Below are positions 56,916 through 64,000 of a stretch of 64,000 bases of DNA, piece after piece. The notes below the pieces were generated by a model, which did not search any database, was not told the DNA's origin, and saw nothing but the letters and a program-made list of their open reading frames with translations. The stretch comes from CAVVJA01 sp963809815 (GTDB lineage: Bacteria > Actinomycetota > Actinomycetes > Mycobacteriales > Jatrophihabitantaceae): NCBI GenBank assembly GCA_963809815.1, contig CAWELM010000017.1, positions 62,001 through 126,000 of the forward strand. Reading direction: 5' to 3'. A program made the translations under genes and the position numbers. Position 1 is the first letter of the stretch; each line of letters starts with the position of its first letter.

Positions 56916-57722
56916 CTAGTCCGTCGGCTGCCGAAGATGGCGAATGTCGGCGGCGGCAATCGACTCCGAACCGCCGTCCTCGCGAACCACCAGCAGGCGG
57001 CCCTGGTCGTCGATGTCGGTGGCCAGCCCTGGGTAGGGCGAGCCGAGGACGGGCGTGACGACGACCGGCCGGTTGAGGGTCGCGCACCGGGCCCGGTAGT
57101 CGGCCTGGAGGAAGCTCTCCACCGCATCTCCGCCGACCGACAGCCAGTCCGAGTAGCGCTCCCCGAAATGCCCGAGGATCGCCCCGAGCAGCTGAGATCG
57201 ATCGACCGGCGCACCGCCTGCGAGTTCGAGAGACGTCGCCTCGGGGACGGGCAGCTCGGCCCGGGTGGTCGACACATTCACCCCGATCCCGATGACCACC
57301 ACGTCCCCGGAACGCTGGGACAGAATTCCGCCGGCCTTGGCCCACTGGTCGCCGACGAGCAGATCGTTGGGCCATTTGAGCGCTGCGTCGACGATGGTGA
57401 CCTCGCGCACCGCATCGCACACCGCGACTCCGGCCAGCAGCGGTAGCCACCCCCACTGACCGGGCGGAACGTCAGGCCGGAGCAAGACCGAGAACGTCAG
57501 GCCGGCTCGGGCCGGAGACGTCCAGGTCCGGTTCTGCCGGCCTCGACCGGCCGCCTGGTACTCGGCCGCGAGTACCGTCCCGGACGGCAAGGTGGCCGAC
57601 GCCTCCAGCAGGTCGTCGTTCGTGGAGGCAGTGGATTCCACGATCATGAGCCGACGCCACGGATCCCGCATCTCCGGTGCGATGACGTCGGGATCCAGGG
57701 CCGGACGGTGCGATTCAGCCAC
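56916..57722 (-). CDS. birA: Biotin--[acetyl-CoA-carboxylase] ligase
   Basis: 268 aa, attaches biotin to the acyl-CoA carboxylase BCCP domain. VESTASTNDDLLEA, AEYQAAGRGRQNRTWTSPARAG (the GRGRxxRxW biotinyl-AMP loop), LKWPNDLLVGDQWAKAGGIL and IGIGVNV are all present. No N-terminal HTH, so it is a group I ligase without repressor function. Divergent from accD5, its functional partner, by about 40 bases. Confidence 0.95.
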   Translation of the reverse strand: MAESHRPALDPDVIAPEMRDPWRRLMIVESTASTNDDLLEASATLPSGTVLAAEYQAAGRGRQNRTWTSPARAGLTFSVLLRPDVPPGQWGWLPLLAGVAVCDAVREVTIVDAALKWPNDLLVGDQWAKAGGILSQRSGDVVVIGIGVNVSTTRAELPVPEATSLELAGGAPVDRSQLLGAILGHFGERYSDWLSVGGDAVESFLQADYRARCATLNRPVVVTPVLGSPYPGLATDIDDQGRLLVVREDGGSESIAAADIRHLRQPTD

Positions 57723-57764
57723 GACCGCACCGTATCGGGCCTGTCGCGGCTAGGCTCCGAAACC

Positions 57765-59360
57765 ATGGCCGCGCCCGAACCGGAATCATCCGGCATCGAT
57801 CCGCATACCACCGCCGGCAAGGTCGCAGAACTGCAGCGACGCTACGACGAGGCGGTCCATGCCGGCTCGGCTCGCGCCGTGGAGAAGCAGCACGCGAGGG
57901 GCAAGAAGACCGCGCGGGAGCGGATCATCGATCTGCTGGACGACGACAGCTTCATGGAACTCGACGAGTTCGCGCGCCATCGCTCATCGACGTTCGGCAT
58001 GCAGCGGAACCGCCCGTTCGGCGACGGTGTGGTGACCGGCTACGGCACGGTCGATGGTCGGCCGGTGTGCGTGTTCAGTCAGGACGTGACGGTCTTCGGC
58101 GGCAGCCTAGGCGAGGTTTACGGCGAGAAGATCGTCAAGGTACTCGATTTCGCCTTGCGGAACGGCTGCCCGGTAGTCGGGATCAACGAAGGAGGGGGCG
58201 CCCGCATCCAGGAGGGTGTGGTCAGCCTGGGGCTGTACGGCGAGATCTTCTACCGGAACGTTCAAGCGTCCGGCGTCATCCCGCAAATCTCGCTGATCAT
58301 GGGGGCCGCGGCCGGTGGACATGTCTACTCGCCCGCGCTCACCGACTTCATCGTGATGGTCGACAAGACCTCACAGATGTTCATCACCGGTCCGGACGTC
58401 GTTAGGACCGTGACCGGCGAGGATGTGACGCTCGAGGAGCTGGGTGGTGCCCGCACTCACAACACGACAAGCGGCAACGCGCATTACCTCGCGAGCGACG
58501 AGGACGATGCGATCAACTTCGTCAAGGCCCTGCTGTCCTATCTGCCGAGTAACAACCTGGATCCCGCGCCGGCCTACGACGCGGAGGTGGCCGATGACGT
58601 CCATGAGGACGACTCGTTCCTGGATACCTTCATTCCGGATTCCGCCAATCAGCCTTACGACATGCATCAGATCATCGAGCATTTGCTCGACGACGGAGAA
58701 TTCCTAGAAATACAGACACTCTTTGCGCCGAATATCATCGTCGGCTTCGGGCGGATCGAGGGTTATCCCGTGGGCGTCGTTGGTAACCAGCCGACCCAGT
58801 TCGCGGGCTGCCTCGACATCAACGCCTCGGAGAAGGCCGCGCGGTTCGTCCGGACGTGTGACGCGTTCAACATTCCCGTCATCACCCTCGTCGATGTCCC
58901 CGGCTTCCTTCCGGGCACCGACCAGGAATGGAACGGGATCATCCGGCGCGGGGCCAAGCTCATCTATGCCTACGCCGAGGCCAGCGTGCCCAAGATCACC
59001 ATCGTGATCCGCAAGGCATTCGGCGGCGCCTACGTCGTCATGGGCTCCAAGCATCTCGGCGCAGACGTGAACATCGCCTGGCCCACCGCCCAGATCGCGG
59101 TCATGGGGGCCCAGGGCGCAGCGAACATCTTGTACCGGAAGGAGCTAGCCAAGGCCGACTCGCCGGAGCAACGCCGGCACGAGCTCGTCACTCAGTACGA
59201 GGACACCCTGGTCAACCCGTACATGGCCGCCGAGCGCGGCTACGTGGACTCGGTCATCCTGCCCTCGCACACTCGGTCCTACGTGATCCGGTCACTCCGG
59301 ATGCTGCGCAACAAGCGCGAGACCATGCCGCCCAAGAAACATGGGAACATTCCGCTCTGA
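57765..59360 (+). CDS. accD5: Acyl-CoA carboxylase carboxyltransferase (beta) subunit, AccD5-like
   Basis: 531 aa: carboxyltransferase N-domain with TAGKVAELQRRYDEAVHAG, FGGSLGEVYGEKIVKV and INEGGGARIQEGV, and C-domain with DINASEKAARFVRTCDAFNIPVITLVDVPGF in pieces, GTDQEWNGIIRRGAK and GGAYVVMGSKHLGAD, covering both oxyanion holes. Uses carboxybiotin to make methylmalonyl-CoA from propionyl-CoA, possibly other acyl-CoAs. ATG at 57765 is preferred since the upstream in-frame sequence runs into the birA start. Followed after 12 bases by the epsilon subunit. Confidence 0.95.
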   Translation: MAAPEPESSGIDPHTTAGKVAELQRRYDEAVHAGSARAVEKQHARGKKTARERIIDLLDDDSFMELDEFARHRSSTFGMQRNRPFGDGVVTGYGTVDGRPVCVFSQDVTVFGGSLGEVYGEKIVKVLDFALRNGCPVVGINEGGGARIQEGVVSLGLYGEIFYRNVQASGVIPQISLIMGAAAGGHVYSPALTDFIVMVDKTSQMFITGPDVVRTVTGEDVTLEELGGARTHNTTSGNAHYLASDEDDAINFVKALLSYLPSNNLDPAPAYDAEVADDVHEDDSFLDTFIPDSANQPYDMHQIIEHLLDDGEFLEIQTLFAPNIIVGFGRIEGYPVGVVGNQPTQFAGCLDINASEKAARFVRTCDAFNIPVITLVDVPGFLPGTDQEWNGIIRRGAKLIYAYAEASVPKITIVIRKAFGGAYVVMGSKHLGADVNIAWPTAQIAVMGAQGAANILYRKELAKADSPEQRRHELVTQYEDTLVNPYMAAERGYVDSVILPSHTRSYVIRSLRMLRNKRETMPPKKHGNIPL

Positions 59361-59372
59361 CGGGGTGACAGT

Positions 59373-59594
59373 GTGACGAGCGATATCCCGAACCCACCAG
59401 TAGTGCTGCGGATCATCCGCGGCACGCCGACGCCGGAAGAGCTCGCCGCACTGACCGCTGTCGTCGGCGGGGCTGGAGAAGACGTCGACCGTGAGAGGTC
59501 CGAGGCCCGCCCTCGCGGACGCTGGAACGACCCTGCGTACGGGCACCGCCGGTACCGGCCGGTTGGGATCGGTGGCTGGCGACACGCGCTCTGA
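59373..59594 (+). CDS. accE: Acyl-CoA carboxylase epsilon subunit
   Basis: 73 aa, beginning PPVVLRIIRGTPTPEELAAL, which is the hallmark start of the actinobacterial AccE/PccE subunit that holds AccA3 and AccD5 together. The C-terminus contains the frequently seen RWNDPAYGHRRYRPVG. GTG start at 59373. Confidence 0.92.
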   Translation: MTSDIPNPPVVLRIIRGTPTPEELAALTAVVGGAGEDVDRERSEARPRGRWNDPAYGHRRYRPVGIGGWRHAL

Positions 59595-59626
59595 GCCCGA
59601 CGAACCCGGCGCCGGGGAGGCGGCTA

Positions 59627-60205
59627 CTACGTGACCCGCGACGCTTGAGCCTGGCTGACGTCCAGAAACATGCGAATGGGCAGGTCCGACTTGCCCAAGG
59701 CCTGGCGAGCATGGGCTAACGCTTGCGTTTCGATGCGCTGCCGCAGCGCGGGAATGTCGGCCGTCGAGAAGACGGCAACGGTCACGATGAGGCGCGTGTC
59801 GCCGGGATCGCCGAGGACTCGGGCCTTGGCGGAGGACACACCGTGGTAGGTCGTGATCTCGTCGCGTACTGCCGCGGCCAACGCCTCCGGTCGAAGCACC
59901 GTGCGGCCAGCGTCGTGATCTCCTCTGATCACGACGTCATCGGCGCGGTCAGTGCTCGTGATCAAGACGTAGATCCAGCGCAGCATGAGCACCGCGACAA
60001 GAGCGCACGCGACCGCGATGACCGGCCATAGCCAACTGCCCTGCTCCCCGATGTAGCGCGACACTCGATTCGTGAACAGGGCCTTCTGCTGGAATGCCGT
60101 GCCGAAGCCGCCGAGGCTCGCGATCAAGCCGGCAACACCGACGGCGAGCACCAGCAGGCCAAAGACGGCCAACACGACTCGGTTAGTTCGATCGGCATGC
60201 ATCAA
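59627..60205 (-). CDS. DUF6286/AmaP-like membrane protein of the Asp23 operon
   Basis: 192 aa, last gene of the Asp23 operon. Two hydrophobic helices (about 9-31 and 55-80) are followed by a soluble beta/alpha domain (LRPEALAAAVRDEITTYHGV, TRLIVTVAVFSTADIPALRQ), as in actinobacterial DUF6286 proteins. It overlaps the upstream gene by 4 bases. Likely part of an envelope-associated complex with the Asp23 proteins. Confidence 0.8.
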   Translation of the reverse strand: MMHADRTNRVVLAVFGLLVLAVGVAGLIASLGGFGTAFQQKALFTNRVSRYIGEQGSWLWPVIAVACALVAVLMLRWIYVLITSTDRADDVVIRGDHDAGRTVLRPEALAAAVRDEITTYHGVSSAKARVLGDPGDTRLIVTVAVFSTADIPALRQRIETQALAHARQALGKSDLPIRMFLDVSQAQASRVT

Positions 60206-60738
60206 CGGCTCCGAGGTTTGACGCGCACCGACAGGCGGGGATGCCGTTCCATGCGCAAAGAATCCAGGCGAGTCTGGACAGCCGCCGTCACGGGAGCAGT
60301 TAGAGCTTGCGCGTGGGCCTTATCCCGCTCGGCGGCAGTGGCGGTGACAGTAACTCGGCGAGACGAGGCCGAAGCCGATGCGTTGCTGACCCCGTCGACG
60401 TCGGCCGTAGCCGCCCTGGCCACGACGGCTAGGCCCTTCGTCGTAATGGCTGCGTCCGTGGCTACTTCGTCGGACTGCAAGCTGACGCGGGTGACCCGAC
60501 GCGGTTTGAGTTCCGCCAGCAGCAGTATCAGCCCCACGACGATGAATACGATCGACAGAACCTTGATCACAGTACTGTTGAAAGTCGTTCGCTCGGCCCA
60601 CTGTTGCCAGCTCATCCAATCCACGATGAGGTGCTCACCGTTGATCGCGTAGGCAATGACCTCAACAATGACGACAATGCACACGGCCAAAACCGCGAGG
60701 GCCAGAATGAATGCAAGGAATCGGTTCAGGATTCGCAT
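60202..60738 (-). CDS. AmaP-like alkaline shock membrane anchor protein
   Basis: 178 aa with two helices (about 5-30 and 58-80, LSIVFIVVGLILLLAELKP) and a soluble C-terminal domain rich in Ala/Val (VRVSLQSDEV and AITTKGLAVVARAATADV regions). In Staphylococcus AmaP anchors Asp23 at the membrane; gene order and topology match. Spaced 9 bases from the upstream Asp23 gene. Confidence 0.82.
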   Translation of the reverse strand: MRILNRFLAFILALAVLAVCIVVIVEVIAYAINGEHLIVDWMSWQQWAERTTFNSTVIKVLSIVFIVVGLILLLAELKPRRVTRVSLQSDEVATDAAITTKGLAVVARAATADVDGVSNASASASSRRVTVTATAAERDKAHAQALTAPVTAAVQTRLDSLRMERHPRLSVRVKPRSR

Positions 60739-60747
60739 GTCGTTCTG

Positions 60748-61221
60748 CTATCTGACGCGGGGCGGCGGTGTGACTGTTGTTACGAGGGTAGCGACGGTGA
60801 TATCCACCTCAGCGACGGTCAAGCCAGCCAATTCCTGAACCCGTTCTCGAACGTGTTGACGGACTTGCGCGGTGGTGTCCGGAACGGATGCTGGCCACCG
60901 AATGCTCAACTCGATGGAAAGAAACGTCGAATTGCCATCGATCTCGGCTTTCGTCTTCGGCAGCGCCGCTAGATCGGTCGCCCGCAGTCCTAGACGACCG
61001 CCGCCCGGTATGGCGCGGCCCATCACCCTAGTCGCTGCAGCCCCAGCGTCAGGTATCTCTACAGCCGCACAGGCCGCGATCTTCGCGACGACGTCATCGC
61101 TGATGCCGATCGTGCCCAATTCATTGCGGCCTATTGACGGTGCGGAGAGCCTTCGCGGCTCCACGGGCGCGGACATCGCTGGTCCACGTGGGAGGACATC
61201 TGCCGGAGCAATATCAGTCAT
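60748..61221 (-). CDS. Asp23/Gls24 family envelope stress protein (or related)
   Basis: 157 aa. ISDDVVAKIAACAAVEIPDAGAAATRVMG, in pieces, matches the Asp23 N-terminal pattern (I-S--V---IA--A--E--GV). STFLSIELSIRWPASVPDTTAQVRQHVRERVQ followed by LTVAEVDITVATLV matches the usual ending. It overlaps the preceding 60-aa membrane protein by 4 bases (ATGA). Confidence 0.87.
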   Translation of the reverse strand: MTDIAPADVLPRGPAMSAPVEPRRLSAPSIGRNELGTIGISDDVVAKIAACAAVEIPDAGAAATRVMGRAIPGGGRLGLRATDLAALPKTKAEIDGNSTFLSIELSIRWPASVPDTTAQVRQHVRERVQELAGLTVAEVDITVATLVTTVTPPPRVR

Positions 61222-61400
61222 CGCTCGCTCTCGGCTCGGCCGCGCAACATGGATAGATCTAGATCACCATCAAGCAGTTTGGCGATGAGATAGCCGATTG
61301 CGCCGAACAGGCCGACGATCAACATATCACCGAAGCTTCCGAAGACTAATGCCAATCCGAGAATCAAACCGGTGATGGTCGCTAGCGATACACGGTTCAC
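61218..61400 (-). CDS. Small two-helix membrane protein of Asp23 operon (DUF2273-like)
   Basis: 60 aa with two consecutive hydrophobic helices (about 5-25 and 27-43: ITGLILGLALVFGSFGDMLI, VGLFGAIGYLIAKLL) and a short acidic-basic tail (DGDLDLSMLRGRAE). Matches the DUF2273-like proteins found in Asp23 operons in size, topology and position. Overlaps its downstream neighbour. Confidence 0.82.
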   Translation of the reverse strand: MNRVSLATITGLILGLALVFGSFGDMLIVGLFGAIGYLIAKLLDGDLDLSMLRGRAESER

Positions 61401-61425
61401 GAGAACTCACATCCCCATATCGGGC

Positions 61426-61899
61426 TCACGGGAGTGGGGGCTGCTGCGCGGCTGCACGCGCAGCAATGGGTAGATCACCAGAGCTAGTAGCCGCGTGCGC
61501 TTTCGACGCGGGGGTGTCAGCGCCCCGGACGGACGCGTCAGAGCCTGCGGGCAGAGCAATTGGTTCTTGCCCGGCGAGCCAAGGCGGATTGTCGATCTCG
61601 GCGATAACGACGTCGATTCGCCGGTCCGACACAATTTGTCTGAGGGCCATCGTGATGTGGCCAAGCAGATCGCTGGCCGCCACGCCCCACTTGGCTCGCA
61701 CTGAAATTCGGACGGCGTCCTCTCTCACTGCAACGCCGGTCAGGCGTCGACCAGGTAAATAAGAGGTAGCGTCGCCAAACCGCCCACCGGCCAGGTCAGA
61801 TACGCCAGGGACGGCCCGCACGGCCCTGGCGACCGCATCGACACTGATGCCGTCGACGATCGCAGTGTCTGTACCGTCCGCTGGCTCAGCGGTCGTCAT
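61426..61899 (-). CDS. Hypothetical Asp23-operon protein
   Basis: 157 aa. VDAVARAVRAVPGVSDLAGG then LTGVAVREDAVRISVRAKWG then LLGHITMALRQIVSDRR suggest a degenerate Asp23-like domain (residues 20-110), with an unstructured Ala/Pro-rich tail. Start overlaps the upstream Asp23 gene stop by 4 bases. Confidence 0.8.
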   Translation of the reverse strand: MTTAEPADGTDTAIVDGISVDAVARAVRAVPGVSDLAGGRFGDATSYLPGRRLTGVAVREDAVRISVRAKWGVAASDLLGHITMALRQIVSDRRIDVVIAEIDNPPWLAGQEPIALPAGSDASVRGADTPASKAHAATSSGDLPIAARAAAQQPPLP

Positions 61900-62387
61900 G
61901 ACACGCGCGATGGCTTTTCCTCCTCCTCCTGGCTGGGCAGGTGTACGTCGTCGACCGAGACATTGACCTCGACGACCTCCAGACCGGTCATTCGCTCTAT
62001 CGACTGCTTGACGTTTCGTTGAATGCTCCGTCCGAGATCGGCGATGCTCGCGCCGTACTCGATCACGATGTCCAGATCGATAGCGGCCTGACTCTCGCCT
62101 ACCTCCACGCCCACACCCTGCGCGACGTTGGGGCCGGAGCTACCCGGAATCCGCTGCCGAATCGCACCGAAGGCCCGGGTGGTGCTCGTACCCATCGAAT
62201 AGACCCCAGCGATCTCGCGACAGGCCATGCCGGCGATCTTCTGCACGACCCCCTCGGCCACGCTGATCTTGCCTTCTTGAGTGCTGAGCCGGGTTTCCGT
62301 CGCTCGCGTGGGGGCTAGGGACTTCTCCTCGAGATTCGGCTTAGGCGACGCTGTCTCGCGAGATGCGGTGGCGCTGGGTTGGGTCAT
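61896..62387 (-). CDS. Asp23/Gls24 family envelope stress response protein
   Basis: 163 aa, the best conserved Asp23 member: GKISVAEGVVQKIAGMACREIAGV in pieces, GVEVGESQAAIDLDIVIEYG, NVKQSIERMTGLEVVEVNVSVDDV. ATG at 62387 follows GAGGAG by 6 bases; a frame extension to 62423 is unlikely. Probably the first or second gene of the operon, depending on whether the J-like mini-gene upstream is co-transcribed. Confidence 0.92.
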   Translation of the reverse strand: MTQPSATASRETASPKPNLEEKSLAPTRATETRLSTQEGKISVAEGVVQKIAGMACREIAGVYSMGTSTTRAFGAIRQRIPGSSGPNVAQGVGVEVGESQAAIDLDIVIEYGASIADLGRSIQRNVKQSIERMTGLEVVEVNVSVDDVHLPSQEEEEKPSRVS

Positions 62388-62509
62388 CGTTGCTCCTCGA
62401 GCGAATCGAAGGGAGTGGTACATGCGCGACGATCTGGACGTTACTCGTATGCACCCTAGTTACACATCTGCCCAGGCGGGAACTCGCAGCCAACTATTAC
62501 AGCGTCAAC

Positions 62510-62749
62510 TCACCGGACGCGTGGGGTGCGACGGCGCCGCTTCCGAATGGGCCGAGCCAGCGTGGCTAGCAGCACGCGCGGCCACGGCTGCGCCTTCACT
62601 AGGACGACTCGTGGTCGAGGTTCGGGCAAGACGCCATCCCACGCCTGGAGTCCCGATAGGAACGCGGTGGGATCCCCGCCCCGATCAGGGTGGTGGGACC
62701 GGATGAAGGCACGCCGTGACGACCGTGCCCAGTCCTTCTCGCTCGTCAC
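62510..62749 (-). CDS. Small J-domain-like protein upstream of the Asp23 operon
   Basis: 79 aa. The N-terminus SRRAFIRSHHPDRGGDPTAF contains the J-domain HPD signature followed by RGGD, as in DnaJ helices II-III. The protein then has FLSGLQAWDGVLP, a Pro/Arg-rich part and a strongly basic C-terminus (RPIRKRRRRTPRVR). It is too short for a full DnaJ (helices I and IV missing). GTG at 62749; its Shine-Dalgarno is weak. It lies 122 bases before the Asp23 gene on the same strand. Confidence 0.6.
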   Translation of the reverse strand: MTSEKDWARSSRRAFIRSHHPDRGGDPTAFLSGLQAWDGVLPEPRPRVVLVKAQPWPRVLLATLARPIRKRRRRTPRVR

Positions 62750-62960
62750 ACCCGCAATTATGTCTCCACACCCGTCCGACGCGCGCGCCAGGCACTGCTG
62801 TCGTGCGCAGGCCGACGAGGCTTCCCTACGGTAAAGAGTCCGCTAATCGCAATTCACAAGAATCTTTCGAAGGAATGTGCTCCGCGGACAGTGACTTCGT
62901 TCCACTCATATTAGGCCTCTTCGGCGCGCCGGCGAGTCGTTGTCATCGGCAATTGCTGAA

Positions 62961-64000
62961 TCAGTTCGGCGGGCGGGGAATCGCCAACAACTGCGGGGTG
63001 ATTGCCTGGAACATCAGCGCAGCGCCGAGCTTGTCGTAGTGGACACCGTCCCAGCGATAGGCCGTGTTGGTAGCAATGGCCGGGTCGGTGCAGAACTGAT
63101 CCGGCGGATTGACCACGATGACGCGTTGCGGGTTCTTCGCGGCGGCAGCGCGTAGCAGCATGTTCAGGTGTCGGGTGCGCTGATCGTCGCCCCGTTCGGG
63201 CAGTGCGGTCTGCCCGCCGGCGTCTATCGGCCGGTAGCACGGAACGCCGAGCAGGGCGACCTGAGCGCCGCCAGCGATGAGCAGGCTGACGGCCTGCTCG
63301 AGTTGCTGGGCGTAGTACCCGTCCCAGTCCGCGGATCCGAACGTCATCGTTCCGGTGTCGCCGATGCTCAGATCGAAGACATCCCAGGCTCCGACCTCGA
63401 CGAGCGCTATTTGCGGACGGTTACGCGCCTCGGTGGACCGCCATTGGTCCGCCCAGGTACCGCACGCCGAGCTGAGGTCTCGGCTCGGCCCGCGACGACT
63501 GGTGAGCTTGCCGAGCAGGAAGCCACATCCTTCGACGGTGCCATCGGTGAGGGTCAGCGATCCGTCGAGGCCGGACGGCTTGTTGAGCAGCAAGGTCATC
63601 CCTTGGGAGTCGCCGAACACAGTGACACGAACCGGACGGGCGAAGGGCGGCCCGGAGGCCGCGCCCGGTGTCGGAGACGCCGGGGGGCTTGCCGTTACGG
63701 CCAGCGACGGCCGCGCTTCATTCGTGGGGACGCCGGACGCGGACTCAGCCGCCGGGCGGGGCAACGCCACAAACTGACCGACGACCAGGACGAGCGCGCC
63801 CACGAAGGCGATCAGGAGCGCCGGCTGAGCGAAGCGGCGCCGGCGAAAACGACCCAGCACCGACCGGACGTACCCCCCGAAACCCTGAGTGCGGATCGGC
63901 CGCTCGATGAACCGGTACGACAGATCGGCGATCACAACCGTCAACCCGACGCGCAGCACCATGAGGGGCAAGCCATCCGACGGATAGTCCAGTCGGGGCC
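62961..64000 (-). CDS. Acyltransferase-3 family protein with C-terminal SGNH domain (5'-truncated by window edge)
   Basis: At least 346 codons; the frame is open to the edge, so the N-terminal membrane part is missing. The visible start resembles the last helices of OafA-type acyltransferases (IADLSYRFIERPIR), followed by a helix (about 48-70 from the TTG at 63971) and a Pro/Ala/Ser linker. An SGNH hydrolase domain then has VTVFGDSQGMTLLLN (nucleophile Ser) and DGVHYDKLGAALM (Asp-x-x-His). It would O-acetylate surface glycans. Confidence 0.87.
   Translation of the reverse strand, partial: PRLDYPSDGLPLMVLRVGLTVVIADLSYRFIERPIRTQGFGGYVRSVLGRFRRRRFAQPALLIAFVGALVLVVGQFVALPRPAAESASGVPTNEARPSLAVTASPPASPTPGAASGPPFARPVRVTVFGDSQGMTLLLNKPSGLDGSLTLTDGTVEGCGFLLGKLTSRRGPSRDLSSACGTWADQWRSTEARNRPQIALVEVGAWDVFDLSIGDTGTMTFGSADWDGYYAQQLEQAVSLLIAGGAQVALLGVPCYRPIDAGGQTALPERGDDQRTRHLNMLLRAAAAKNPQRVIVVNPPDQFCTDPAIATNTAYRWDGVHYDKLGAALMFQAITPQLLAIPRPPN

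Noticed and set aside
59605..59616. CCCGGCGCCGGG palindrome between accE and the Asp23 operon
   Set aside because: A short self-complementary GC palindrome without loop is common by chance here; not enough for a terminator call.
1..64000. tRNA, rRNA, CRISPR array or prophage
   Set aside because: No cloverleaf-like sequence, no regular direct-repeat/spacer pattern and no phage structural or integrase gene was seen on either strand.

Overview
The window comes from a high-GC actinobacterium. Supporting this: GTG starts and 4-base ATGA/GTGA gene overlaps are common; two perfect 16-bp LexA boxes of the mycobacterial type precede imuA' and dnaE2; and the genes include LytR-CpsA-Psr (LCP) proteins with LytR_C tails, a TIGR03089 protein, an Rv2578c-type radical SAM enzyme, an acyl-CoA carboxylase epsilon subunit and an actinobacterial Asp23 cluster. 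From memory, the set wbbL-like / rmlD / LCP / TIGR03089 ... fadE25-like / purE / purK / GtrA / PH-domain protein / birA / accD5 / accE echoes the Rv3265c-Rv3281 neighbourhood of Mycobacterium tuberculosis. No mycolate genes are seen, so a non-mycobacterial relative is likely. The genus cannot be fixed from the sequence.

Layout. (1) 0-21.3 kb is a cell-surface polysaccharide region: family 2 and family 4 glycosyltransferases, rmlB-rmlD for dTDP-L-rhamnose, four methyltransferases (one of them only a fragment at the left edge), two large polytopic membrane proteins, an NAD-dependent epimerase and two tandem LCP ligases. The second LCP gene is fused by a probable frameshift to a TIGR03089 gene. 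An IS630-type transposase remnant lies next to a galactose-oxidase-like secreted copper enzyme of visibly different base composition. (2) 21.4-27 kb is acyl-CoA and one-carbon metabolism: scoA-scoB, a small LuxR-type HTH protein, a FadE25-like acyl-CoA dehydrogenase, a long serine hydroxymethyltransferase behind a ZTP riboswitch, and an HMG-CoA-lyase-like protein. HMG-CoA lyase makes acetoacetate and ScoAB activates it, so these plausibly cooperate. (3) 27-38.8 kb holds gnd-pgi, UDP-glucose dehydrogenase, a purK-purE-hydrolase/ABC-fusion-permease operon, a GtrA protein, a GNAT acetyltransferase and a lipoprotein polysaccharide deacetylase.

(4) 39-55.6 kb carries the SOS mutasome in two LexA-controlled pieces: imuA'-imuB, and dnaE2 overlapping an SPL-like radical SAM gene. 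Between them are about 9.4 kb of accessory genes: a flavodoxin gene with a truncated 256-bp direct duplicate, an 87-aa orphan, a truncated globin, a TrmO-like protein, a cupin, a large LuxR/AAA regulator, a possible structured RNA leader, a DUF222/13E12 remnant and a sulfite-oxidase-family enzyme. (5) 55.6-64 kb contains a CBS protein, a PH-domain membrane protein, birA divergent from accD5-accE, a six-gene Asp23/Gls24 envelope-stress operon preceded by a J-domain-like mini-protein, and the C-terminal part of an acyltransferase-3/SGNH protein that runs off the right edge.

Most of the window is ordinary chromosome. The strongest oddities are the LCP/TIGR03089 fusion, the transferred-looking galactose oxidase with two discoidin-type domains, the hydrolase-ABC ATPase fusion, the dnaE2-radical SAM operon, the flavodoxin duplication and the closed RNA-like fold at 48.03-48.13 kb. 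No tRNA, rRNA, CRISPR array or intact mobile element was seen.
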